Shown: positions 7,478-14,519 of the stretch, one piece after another
Position numbering within the stretch: the stretch's first letter is position 1
How the letters are laid out: each line of letters opens with the position of its first letter
Origin: CAKTOF01 sp964544345
Lineage (GTDB): Bacteria; Bacillota; Clostridia; Oscillospirales; Oscillospiraceae
DNA length: 29,476 nt
Direction of reading: 5' to 3'
Assembly: GCA_964544345.1 (NCBI GenBank)
Contig: CAZJBT010000007.1
Coordinates: 1 to 29,476, forward strand
The notes under the pieces: model-generated
Database searches by the model: none
What the model was told of the DNA's origin: nothing
Seen by the model: the letters and a program-made list of their open reading frames with translations, nothing else
Translations under genes and position numbers: made by a program

Positions 7478-7959
7478 TTCCAGTCTCCTTTCAGAATAAA
7501 GTCCGTCAGCGCCGCGCCGCCGTCCGGCGCAAGCGCGTAGTAGTATGCCGAAAGCTCCGCCGTCACCGGGCAGCGGAACTCGTCGGCCGCGCCGTCGTAG
7601 CGGCACGATCCGACCGTGCACGAGCGCACGCGCGCGCACGACTGACCCAGCGTCAGCGTCTCAAGCACCGTTTCCGCCGCATCCTCCGCCGCCTGTGCGC
7701 CGGAGAGCGCCGGCGCGCAGACCTCGAGCAGCAGCGTACAGTCCACCCGCCGCCCGTATAGCTCGCTGACGCCCGCCTCCTCGTCCTCGATCACGCCGAG
7801 GTAGTCGTAAAATCCCGCGGCCGACGACGCGGCCTGCTTGACGCTGACCGCGACGGCGGGCTGCCGGAGCCTGGGCGCACGGACGCCGGGGTTGGCGCGG
7901 ACGCTGTCAAGCCCCGCGTCCGAAAGCGCCGCGAGGATGCGCTCGATCAATTGCTCCAT
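7474..7959 (-). CDS. Neck/tail completion protein (XkdJ/XkdI-position)
   Basis: This 161-residue protein begins MEQLIERILAALSDAGLDSVRANPG, typical of short tail-terminator or neck proteins lying just before the sheath gene. Such proteins cap the tail tube and join it to the head. The ATG at 7959-7957 has GGAGG upstream and the gene overlaps its neighbours at both ends, by 13 bases with the previous gene and as ATGA with the sheath. I infer the role from position, size and start, with no specific motif; a head-tail joining role is the main alternative. Confidence 0.6.
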   Translation of the reverse strand: MEQLIERILAALSDAGLDSVRANPGVRAPRLRQPAVAVSVKQAASSAAGFYDYLGVIEDEEAGVSELYGRRVDCTLLLEVCAPALSGAQAAEDAAETVLETLTLGQSCARVRSCTVGSCRYDGAADEFRCPVTAELSAYYYALAPDGGAALTDFILKGDWK

Positions 7960-8291
7960 TCCGCGTCGCCTCCGTCCCGTATCAAAAGTCCCCAGCAGTA
8001 GACCGCCTCGCCCACGCACAGCCGCTCGGCGCGGCGGACGAGATAGTCCACCCCGTCCGCCGCCGCGGTCTCGCCGACGGCCAAACCGCAGTCCGCCGAG
8101 CCGAGGAACACATACTGCTCCGGCCCAAGCAGGCCGGTCTGCCCCTCGCTGCGCGCCATCGCCTGGCGCGACTTCGAGCGCACCGGCAGCACGAGCGCGC
8201 GCACTGCGCGCTGCCCGCCGTCCGCCGATCGGATCGTGACAGCGGAGCCGAAGCGCGAGAGCTGGCGTGCGATCACCCGCGCCGCCCTCAT
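7947..8291 (-). CDS. Small head-tail connector protein (XkdH-like position)
   Basis: This 114-residue protein follows the capsid and adaptor genes and contains a beta-rich LVLPVRSKSRQAMARSEGQTGLLGPEQYVFLG section ending in WGLLIRDGG. Proteins of this size and place make the connector ring between portal and tail. The ATG (8291-8289) overlaps the upstream stop as ATGA. A weak GGGGTG lies before it. Assignment is positional; I see no catalytic motif. Confidence 0.55.
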   Translation of the reverse strand: MRAARVIARQLSRFGSAVTIRSADGGQRAVRALVLPVRSKSRQAMARSEGQTGLLGPEQYVFLGSADCGLAVGETAAADGVDYLVRRAERLCVGEAVYCWGLLIRDGGDAEWSN

Positions 8292-8650
8292 CCGCGCACC
8301 CCGGCGAATTGCACCGTGTCCTGCAGATAGGGCGCCATGGTCAGCTCCGCCTGCAGCCGCAGCGCCTCGGCGGCGGCGTTTTTCCCGCTGGACGAGACCG
8401 TCACGTCGCCCGCCGTGAAGCTGCCGATCCCGTCCGCGCCCGCCGCGGCGGAGTAGCTTCCCAGCGCGATCCAGGCCGCCGCGCATACGAAGCTCTCGCC
8501 GCAGGTCTCCGCGCTCACACCCGGGCGCAGCCGCGCGGTCAGGCCGTCGGACGCCGCCTGGCACATCGCGCGGAGCGCGGCCTGCTCGCCCTCGCTCTCC
8601 GGCCCGGCGAATACCGCGGCCATCGTGTAGATGTCGTCGAGCAGCGCCAT
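8288..8650 (-). CDS. Head-tail adaptor protein (DUF3199/XkdG-downstream position)
   Basis: This 120-residue, mostly helical protein starts MALLDDIYTMAAVFAG, one base after the capsid stop. PBSX-like elements carry a gp6-like adaptor at this point. The GDVTVSSSGKNAAAEALRLQAELTMAPYL segment suggests the helical hairpin that docks on the portal ring. The ATG at 8650 has no strong site of its own and is probably translated by coupling to the capsid gene. Confidence 0.6.
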   Translation of the reverse strand: MALLDDIYTMAAVFAGPESEGEQAALRAMCQAASDGLTARLRPGVSAETCGESFVCAAAWIALGSYSAAAGADGIGSFTAGDVTVSSSGKNAAAEALRLQAELTMAPYLQDTVQFAGVRG

Positions 8651-8651
8651 A

Positions 8652-9636
8652 TCAAATCACCAGCACTTTTGCCGCTTCCGCGCAGATCTTGCCGAAGCCG
8701 GAGATGGATGTGATGGCAGCGCGCTCGAGCTGGCGGTCGATGAGCTTGTCGTACTCGACCGAGACCTCGCCGGCGCGCACCAGCTCGAGGGCGTAGCGGC
8801 GGTCGAGACCGATGATCCTGCCCGCCGGCATGCAGTCGGTGTGGAGCACCTCCGCGCCGAGCGGCGTGCCGATCGCGCCGGTGCCCTGGAAGCTCAGACC
8901 CGCCAGCGGGCTTTGCAGCTCGCTGAGCTTGAGCATCGAGACCATGACGCTGGGGCAGACGAGCATCGTGTTCATCTCGTACGGCGAGAACTGCGCCCAC
9001 AGCTCGACGAGCTGCGCGTAGCCCAGCGTGCCGGAGGTGCCGGACATCGGCTTTGTGCCGATGGTCAGGACTTCGGCCGCGTTTTCGTTGCCGTCGCCGT
9101 CCACCAGAACGTCGATCGCGTCATTGAGCTGCATCGTCTGGATGTACGAGCCGATCTGGCGCAGCGTGACGGAGAACAGATCGAGCTTCTGGAAGCGGAT
9201 CGCCTCGTAGGAGGCCAGCAGCATGCGGCCGCGCTTGTGCAGCTCGACGAGATTGGACTTCGTCTTGATCTGCGTGACCGGGATCTGCGCGCCCTCGGCG
9301 ACGCGGACAAGCTCTTTCTCGCCATCGTCCGTGGCGGCGTAGATGCTGCGGTAATCGAGTCCTTCAATGGTCGTGGTGGTCGCCGTGATCTTCGGCAGGA
9401 TGTTGTTTTCCTCCATGCCTGCGCGCACGGTGCGCGCGATGTACTCCGGGAACAGGACGGCCGAGTCCGCGGTGCGGAAAAATTTCTCGACCGGGTCGGA
9501 GTANNNNNNNNNNGTCGGTGCCCTCGAGCGCGGTGCCGCGGTAGTTTTCGCTCGGGTCGAGCGATTCGAGCACGCGGGTGAACGATCTGCCCTCGTGATA
9601 CATGCCCTTTTCGAGCTTCAGGTTTTCATAGCCCAT
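8652..9636 (-). CDS. Major capsid protein (XkdG-like), interrupted by an assembly gap
   Basis: The gene has 41 codons before and 284 (including the stop) after a run of 10 N at 9504-9513. Both sides end on codon boundaries, so the true missing piece is a multiple of three, and the 10 N is a placeholder. The N-terminal MGYENLKLEKGMYHE and later FPEYIARTVRAGMEENNILPKI, with an EELVRVAEGAQIPV-like loop, are typical of XkdG/HK97-fold capsid proteins. ATG 9636-9634 has AAGGAGGAG upstream. It assembles the head shell with the portal and the XkdF-like protease. The gap is not evidence of a frameshift. Confidence 0.88.
9504..9513. other. Assembly gap (10 N)
   Basis: Ten undetermined bases fall within the capsid gene. 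Reading frame continues exactly to the gap on both sides, so this is a sequence gap rather than a mutation. A repeated or hard-to-assemble stretch, or strain mixture in the sample, could be the cause. Confidence 0.95.
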
Positions 9637-9653
9637 ATCGTCTCCTCCTTGTT

Positions 9654-9998
9654 TTACAGCCACATGCCGAGGCTCGTGTTTTCGGTGTCGACGGACACGA
9701 CGAGGAATTCATGCGCGCCCGCCAGCGCCTTGACGCCGCCCGTGCCGTCCGCTGCGAGCGCGCACCAGCCGACGGTCGGAGCCGTACCGGTGTAGGGCAG
9801 CTCGACATAGCCCTTCGTCTGCACGCAGGCGGCGCCGCCGCGAACGCCCGCGAGCACGCCGAAGAACCCGTCGCCCGCGTCACAGACTTCGGCCGAGCCG
9901 CCGTCCGCCGCCTTGCAGACCTTTCCCTCGTCGGCGGCCGTCGCCGCCGTCTGGAACGTGACATACTCCTGTCCCAGACCGTTGAATGATGTTTTCAT
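9654..9998 (-). CDS. Capsid decoration/head fibre-like protein
   Basis: This 114-residue, Gly/Ala/Thr-rich, beta-strand protein (MKTSFNGLGQEYVTFQTAATAADEGKVCKAADGG, ending in EFLVVSVDTENTSLGMWL) is encoded between the head protease and capsid genes. Small Gly-rich proteins at this place usually decorate and stabilise the capsid. The ATG (9998-9996) has GGAGG 11 bases upstream and the capsid gene follows after 17 bases. Family is not certain; the alternative is a prohead-associated protein. Confidence 0.65.
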   Translation of the reverse strand: MKTSFNGLGQEYVTFQTAATAADEGKVCKAADGGSAEVCDAGDGFFGVLAGVRGGAACVQTKGYVELPYTGTAPTVGWCALAADGTGGVKALAGAHEFLVVSVDTENTSLGMWL

Positions 9999-10089
9999 AC
10001 CTGATCCAACCTCCTATTTCAAATTGGTCGACCCAATCGAGTCCAAACTCGCCGGCCGCCGCCCCGGCGCCGTGCCGGAGCGCGGCGCG

Positions 10090-10974
10090 CTAGATCAAAA
10101 ACTCGCTGCCGATCCCTTCCCGCTCCGTCTCCCAGCCCGCGCCCTTGAGCTGCGTGCCGGGCGGGAACAGCTCGGTCTCCTTTTTTCGGAGCGCCTCTGC
10201 GGCCGTGCGCAGCTCGCCTGCCGTCATGCGCGCGGCAATGGTCTGGAGCTGGTCGCCGGACAGCCCCAGCCCCAGCACGAGCGCGAGCCGCGTGAACTCG
10301 TTTCTCAGCTCCGCCACATACAGCCGCCCCAGCGCCGCGTCGGCCTCGAGCGCCTTGAACTCCTCGGACTCCTTGCCCATCTCAAACCCGCGCCACGCCT
10401 TGATGACGCCGGCGCGGGGCTGCGCCGGGACGGCGACGAAGGAGAACTCGTACGCGTCCACCGGGTCGCACAGCACAGCGCAGCACACCTTCCCGCCGTA
10501 CGTCTCGCCCTTGCGGTGCTCGCACGAGCCGTAGGGCGCGCCGCAGACCGAGCAGACCGCGCCGCCCATCGAGCAGCCGACGCTGACCTCGCGGCGGATG
10601 CCGCCTTCGATCTCCGCGATGACGTCTGCCGTCTTATCCGTGCGCAGCATGTACGCCCAGGCGCGCAGATAGGTCACGCCGTCGTCCACCTCGCAGGTAC
10701 AGTCAAACACGCGGGCGATCTGCCGGTCGGCCGACCAATTGTGGTCGATGACGCCGGTCTTGCCGACGAACATCGGCGCGAGCGCGCGCAGCGCCTCCGC
10801 GGAAAACCGCTCATAGTCGCGGTCGATCTGGTCGTCGCACAGCCGGACGGAAAAGACGTATACCTCCTCCGCGCGCAGCCGCCCCTTTGCCAATTCGTTG
10901 ATCTGCGCGAGCTGCCGCTCGTCCGGCACGCCCGCCGGCACGGCCGCGGCCGCGCCCTCTTTTTGGATCTCCAT
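10090..10974 (-). CDS. XkdF-like prohead protease/minor head protein
   Basis: This 294-residue protein lies between portal and decoration genes, where XkdF sits in PBSX. The N-terminal part has VRLCDDQIDRDYERFSAEALRALAPMFVGKTGVIDHNWS, with D-R-D-Y-E and a GK-I-DHNW pattern typical of XkdF-like head proteases that trim capsid and scaffold. The C-terminal half is a helical, coiled-coil region, KESEEFKALEADAALGRLYVAELRNE, likely a scaffold. The ATG at 10974 has GGGAGG 7 bases upstream; the ATG two codons earlier is too close to that site. It starts 2 bases after the portal stop. Catalytic residues were not pinned down. Confidence 0.78.
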   Translation of the reverse strand: MEIQKEGAAAAVPAGVPDERQLAQINELAKGRLRAEEVYVFSVRLCDDQIDRDYERFSAEALRALAPMFVGKTGVIDHNWSADRQIARVFDCTCEVDDGVTYLRAWAYMLRTDKTADVIAEIEGGIRREVSVGCSMGGAVCSVCGAPYGSCEHRKGETYGGKVCCAVLCDPVDAYEFSFVAVPAQPRAGVIKAWRGFEMGKESEEFKALEADAALGRLYVAELRNEFTRLALVLGLGLSGDQLQTIAARMTAGELRTAAEALRKKETELFPPGTQLKGAGWETEREGIGSEFLI

Positions 10975-10976
10975 GC

Positions 10977-12101
10977 TCATTCCTCCCTGATTTTTTCCGC
11001 CTGCGCGCGGTAGAGCGCCGCGTGCGCCTCGTCGAGGATGTCCTGCAGGCTGACGTCCTCCCATTCGATCGTGACCGGCGCGCCGCACCCGCGCAGGTCG
11101 AGGAACATCCGGCAGATGCGCTCGAGCACCGGCTGCACCGCGCGGCGGATGGCCCAGATCTCGCTCGTCAGCAGGTCGGCCTGCTGTGCGCTCATGCGCT
11201 CGGTCGACGACCAGCTCAGACCCAACAGGAACGGCGGCAGCCCCGTCGCCGCGACGAGCTGCTCGAGGAGCTGCCGCACCGGCGTCTCGGAGTCGAGCAC
11301 CGGCCCGTCCGCGCCGATCACGCGGATGTCCACGTCGCCGACGGCCACAAAGTCGCGCACCTCGCCCGCGCGGGTGGACTGCATCGCGCGCGACCACTCC
11401 CCGGCCATCTGCTCTGCGCGCTCACGCGCCGAGCCGCGATCGTCGCCGGACGGCCGGCAGACGACGGAGTAGCGCACGTTGCCCGCGCGCTCCCAGTTGA
11501 CGCCGATCGTGCGGTAGATGTTCAGCAGGATCTCCGCGAGGAACGGCATCGACCGGAACATGGACACGCCGTAGGGATGCTCCGGGTCGGGATTGAGCGT
11601 GGCGAGCAGCAGCAGGTTTTGATACGGCAGCGCGCGCAGCTCGCCGTGCTCGTCGCGCTGGCAGACGGCGAAGTCGAGCGGCGTCGTGCCCTCCTGGATC
11701 TCGACGCTCGCCACGTCGCCCCACAGCACCGCGCAAAGCCGCCCATGCGAGACGACCATCTCCCCGATGGCGCGCCCGCAGGTGAGCAGGCAGTCGAGAT
11801 ACGCGGCCAGGAAGCTGTCGATGCCGAACTGACCGCGCCCGACCGGCACCGTGCGCAGGAAGTCCCGCAGCGCACGCTCCGCTCTCTCCTCCGCGCAGTG
11901 CGCCGTGAACCCGCCGCACAGCCGCACGAGCTTCCCGACGGCCGCGTCGAGCACCGGGAGCTGCGCGCGTAGCGCGCGGTAGAGCCGGATCTCGCCCCCG
12001 CCGAGCGGCACCGTCCGCTCGAGCAGTCCAAACGGCGCCATATCCGCCCGCCGAAGCTGCGCCGCCTGCGCCGCGCCGTCGGATCGTTTCGTTCTCCTCA
12101 T
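10977..12101 (-). CDS. Portal protein
   Basis: This 374-residue protein forms the ring through which DNA enters the head. It follows the large terminase gene, as in most tailed phages. The sequence has the PBSX portal pattern GLPPFLLGLSWSSTERMSAQQADLLTSEIWAIRRAVQPVLERIC, the conserved region where portals carry a GxPxxLLGxS..S...A motif and a long crown-side helix, plus the earlier GVNWERAGNVRYS. ATG 12101-12099 was used. A 99-base gap with no credible gene separates it from the terminase gene. Confidence 0.88.
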   Translation of the reverse strand: MRRTKRSDGAAQAAQLRRADMAPFGLLERTVPLGGGEIRLYRALRAQLPVLDAAVGKLVRLCGGFTAHCAEERAERALRDFLRTVPVGRGQFGIDSFLAAYLDCLLTCGRAIGEMVVSHGRLCAVLWGDVASVEIQEGTTPLDFAVCQRDEHGELRALPYQNLLLLATLNPDPEHPYGVSMFRSMPFLAEILLNIYRTIGVNWERAGNVRYSVVCRPSGDDRGSARERAEQMAGEWSRAMQSTRAGEVRDFVAVGDVDIRVIGADGPVLDSETPVRQLLEQLVAATGLPPFLLGLSWSSTERMSAQQADLLTSEIWAIRRAVQPVLERICRMFLDLRGCGAPVTIEWEDVSLQDILDEAHAALYRAQAEKIREE

Positions 12102-12200
12102 AGTCTCACCTCATCCAAAGTGTTGAAATACCGAGCCGGCCGAAGCGCCGGCGCCCGATCCGCGCGATGCGGCCGGGATGCGCAACTCTCGCGCGGCGCG

Positions 12201-13445
12201 TCACCGCCTGACCACGCTCACCGCCGCGAAGCTCTCCCCTTTTCCCGGCACCGCCATGCAGAAATACCGCAGGTCGTCCATCGCGTGGTCGTGCTCTTTT
12301 TTGACCGCGTCGCGCCCCGCGCGCGTGTCCCAGCAGTACTGCGTGAACTCGCGCAGGCAGTCGCGGCACGTCCGGCACACGACCACGCGCCCCGCCTTCA
12401 GCAGGTCGGCCGTGCGCCGGATGCCCGTCAGCACGTCGTTGTCGGCGCGCCGCACGCAGAAGCCGTCTCGCCGGAGCGTCTCGAGGAAGCTCGCGGCCGA
12501 CGGGTCGACGATCACCGCGCGGATCTCCCGTCCGCCGGCGAGCGCCTTCAGCGCCTTAGCGTATTCCGCGTCCGTCATCTGCCGCCCCTCGGCGCGCGAG
12601 TCGAAGTAGAACTCCTCCACCCGGTACCACACGCCGCCGCAGCTCCCCCACAGCCCGAACGACGCCGGGTTGACCGTGCCGTAGTCGCACGAGATGTACC
12701 ACTCGTCATACGGCCCCGCCGGCGCGTCGGGCGCGCGATCCGGGTCAATGAAGTCGTAGACCAGCCCCTCCGCCGCGGCCCATTGACCGAGCACGAACCG
12801 CCGGTAGAACACGCCGTCGTAGAGCCGTTCATAGCGCGCCCGGATCGCGGGCGTAAGCGACGGATTGTCGTCCATCGTGAAGTGCAGGTAGAGCGCGCCG
12901 CGCGTCTCCGCCTGCTGGATCCACTCGCGGTAGAACCAGTGCGAGGGATACTCCGGGTTGCAGTTGAACCAGAGCCGCGATCCGCTCACCGAGCAGCGCG
13001 CGCACGCCTGCTCGACAAACGAGCGCGGCATCAGCGCGACCTCGTCGAGCAGCACGCCGGCGAGCGTCACGCCCTGAATGAGCGCCGCCGCGCCCTCGTC
13101 GCGTCCGCCGAACAGGTAGAAATCGTTCTCTCGCCCGGCGAAGCGCACGGTAAGCCGGTTTTCCGTGCGCCGCTCGGTCATCGTGAAGCCGAGCGCGCGC
13201 AGCTTGTCGCTCAGCTCGCCGAGCACGTTGCGCCGGAGCGAGGCGATGGTCTTTCCGCACAGCCCAAACCGCTGGCCGGAAAAGCTGGCCATCGCCCAGA
13301 GGAAAAATCCCAGCCCCATGCACAGCGTCTTGCCCGAACGCACCGCGCCGTCACAGATGATCGCGTCAAAGCGCGAATCCGGGCTGCGCGGCCGCCACCA
13401 GCGCAGCACGCGCCGCTGCTTGGCCGAAAAATCACTGTACCGCAC
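12201..13445 (-). CDS. Terminase large subunit (XtmB-like)
   Basis: This 414-residue DNA-packaging motor and nuclease has a Walker A at residues 33-40 (GAVRSGKT) and a Walker B with GVLLDEVAL (D134, E135). The nuclease domain starts with EWYISCDYGTVNP (D254) and a second acid in VIVDPSAASF. Size is close to XtmB of PBSX. The start is GTG at 13445 with AGGGGG upstream. Both domains appear intact, so packaging could still work. It drives DNA through the portal encoded downstream, with the small terminase encoded upstream. Confidence 0.93.
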   Translation of the reverse strand: MRYSDFSAKQRRVLRWWRPRSPDSRFDAIICDGAVRSGKTLCMGLGFFLWAMASFSGQRFGLCGKTIASLRRNVLGELSDKLRALGFTMTERRTENRLTVRFAGRENDFYLFGGRDEGAAALIQGVTLAGVLLDEVALMPRSFVEQACARCSVSGSRLWFNCNPEYPSHWFYREWIQQAETRGALYLHFTMDDNPSLTPAIRARYERLYDGVFYRRFVLGQWAAAEGLVYDFIDPDRAPDAPAGPYDEWYISCDYGTVNPASFGLWGSCGGVWYRVEEFYFDSRAEGRQMTDAEYAKALKALAGGREIRAVIVDPSAASFLETLRRDGFCVRRADNDVLTGIRRTADLLKAGRVVVCRTCRDCLREFTQYCWDTRAGRDAVKKEHDHAMDDLRYFCMAVPGKGESFAAVSVVRR

Positions 13446-13547
13446 CCCATTCCCCCTTTTTTCCTCGATCGATCCAAGCTCCGCTCACATACGAGCCGAT
13501 CGCCTTTGCCGGAGCATGGGGAAGACCCCCGCAGCATCCGGCGCCCG

Positions 13548-13973
13548 TCAAGCCTCCTCTTCCTCCAGCGCGCGGAAAAACTCCTCCGCGCCGCCGCCGT
13601 CGCCGCACAGGGCAGAGAGCTGCGCGAGCGCCTCGAGCCGGTCGCAGAGCTTGACCTCCACTGCGCCGCGCTCAGAGCGCTTCACCTCGGTCAGCAGCGT
13701 CAGATCGAGCGCGTCCAGATCCGCTGCCGGGTCGAGCGCGAGCCTCACGCAGTCGTTCGCGCGCCCGAAGGCGATCTCGGCCAGCCGCCGCGCGATGTCC
13801 TGCGTCTGCGGCAGCGCCGCCCGGCGCTGCCGCAGCTCCTTCTGGACAGCCGGCTGCCGTAAGATGGCCGCGCCGTCCGCCCGTCCAATGGCCGCCGCCG
13901 CGCGCCCGGCGTCCAGCTCCTTCATATAGACCTCTGCAAACCGCCGCCGCTCTCCCGCCGAAAGCCGCCCCAT
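13548..13973 (-). CDS. Terminase small subunit (XtmA-like)
   Basis: This 141-residue protein recognises the packaging site and regulates the large subunit. It is the first gene of the operon. The helical N-terminus, with MGRLSAGERRRFAEVYMKELDAGRAAAAIGR, fits the small terminase HTH type, in which the first helices carry an ERRRFAEVYM-like motif. A central HTH-to-oligomerisation helix follows, with KVKRSERGAVEVKLCDRLEAL. The ATG at 13973 has GAGGAGG 7 bases upstream. A 102-base gap separates it from the large subunit. Confidence 0.85.
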   Translation of the reverse strand: MGRLSAGERRRFAEVYMKELDAGRAAAAIGRADGAAILRQPAVQKELRQRRAALPQTQDIARRLAEIAFGRANDCVRLALDPAADLDALDLTLLTEVKRSERGAVEVKLCDRLEALAQLSALCGDGGGAEEFFRALEEEEA

Positions 13974-14026
13974 CGCACGCCCTCCTCAAAAACCGATCTC
14001 ACCCATAGCCCCCCGACCGGCCCCAA

Positions 14027-14046
14027 GTTGCACCAAACCGTGCAAC
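14027..14046. promoter_or_regulatory. Palindromic operator-like site upstream of the phage operon
   Basis: GTTGCAC-N6-GTGCAAC is a perfect 7-bp inverted repeat, 54 bases upstream of the small terminase start. It is in the place of a regulatory site for the phage operon or for the divergent tRNA promoter. No clear -35/-10 pair for the phage operon is visible around it, so a regulator-driven or read-in promoter is possible. Confidence 0.5.
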
Positions 14047-14116
14047 CAAACCAAAAAAAGGGGATTTTTTTCAAAAAACGCCCCGTATTTCGCCCGTTCC
14101 ATCCGCCAAAAACCGG

Positions 14117-14145
14117 TTGATTTCGTCGCCGAAGTGTGTTATACT
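14117..14145 (+). promoter_or_regulatory. tRNA-Gly promoter
   Basis: TTGATT (14117-14122) and TATACT (14140-14145) are 17 bases apart and end 10 bases before the tRNA. Confidence 0.88.
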
Positions 14146-14155
14146 GCTTTCATAC

Positions 14156-14229
14156 GCGGGTATAATTCATCGGTAGAATGCGACCTTCCCAAGGTTGATA
14201 GGTGGGTTCGACTCCCATTACCCGCTCCA
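14156..14229 (+). tRNA. tRNA-Gly (anticodon CCC)
   Basis: Folding gives a 7-bp acceptor stem GCGGGTA/TACCCGC, a D arm ATTC/GAAT, and an anticodon stem CGACC/GGTTG around the loop TTCCCAA (anticodon CCC). The T arm is GTGGG/CCCAT with loop TTCGACT. The discriminator base is T and CCA is encoded (14227-14229). The CCC anticodon reads GGG glycine codons. Confidence 0.95.
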
Positions 14230-14261
14230 AAAAAACGACTTGTGGAAGCAAGTCGTTTTTT
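14229..14261 (+). terminator. Terminator after tRNA-Gly
   Basis: ACGACTTG pairs with CAAGTCGT around a 6-base loop and is followed by TTTTT. The run of A before the stem also makes it a possible terminator on the other strand. Confidence 0.9.
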
Positions 14262-14424
14262 CACAAGCTCTGCCCTCCGCAGCCGCTTCCCCCGGCGCGC
14301 ATTTCCGCGGACAAGCGAAGAAGAGCCGCTCTGCGGCGTCTTTTGCTCCGCTCCGAAGCGCCCGCCCGCCGGCCGGAAGACCGATCTCACAGATCACCGC
14401 GTCCTTTTCATCGTCATACGGCAC

Positions 14425-14463
14425 GCCGGAGCAAGCGATATCGAGCTTGCTCCGGCTTTTTTT
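14425..14463 (+). terminator. Second intrinsic terminator upstream of the MBOAT gene
   Basis: A 12-bp stem, GCCGGAGCAAGC with GCTTGCTCCGGC around an 8-base loop, is followed by seven T. No gene is visible between it and the tRNA terminator (14262-14424), so it either ends an unseen transcript or attenuates the MBOAT operon. Confidence 0.85.
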
Positions 14464-14519
14464 ACGACTGCACAGCCGCTCCGGCTCCGCCCTCTCCAAA
14501 CACAACGAAGGTGATACTT

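Larger units (their letters stand above)
844..13973 (-). mobile_element. PBSX/Xkd-like phage head-tail structural module (probably defective or domesticated)
   Basis: Seventeen consecutive minus-strand genes follow the packaging, capsid, connector, contractile tail and baseplate order of Bacillus PBSX-like elements. Most overlap or abut by a few bases. No integrase, repressor, replication, lysis, tail-fibre or normal-sized tape-measure gene lies in or next to the block. It is flanked by the trpB leader on one side and a tRNA-Gly gene on the other, with no flanking duplication that I could find. The gene order is seen; the defective or domesticated status is inferred. Confidence 0.8.

Noticed and set aside
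12106..12378. Small minus-strand ORF between portal and terminase
   Set aside because: It overlaps the terminase C-terminus in another frame, is very Arg/Gly-rich, and has no site; the 99-base gap holds nothing else.
844..13973. Tailocin (headless R-type bacteriocin)
   Set aside because: Terminase, portal, protease and capsid genes are present and apparently intact, so this is not a headless tail particle; the missing tape measure and fibre also argue against a functional tailocin.
14156..14229. tRNA-Gly as the attachment site of the phage module
   Set aside because: The phage block lies upstream of the tRNA 5' end and no second copy of the tRNA 3' end was seen on the far side near 780-840. 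Integrases normally use the 3' end.
14139..14390. Minus-strand 83-residue reading frame with a SRTHL-type motif
   Set aside because: It runs across the tRNA-Gly gene; the GNGSRTHLST sequence is the reverse-strand translation of the tRNA, a well-known spurious annotation.
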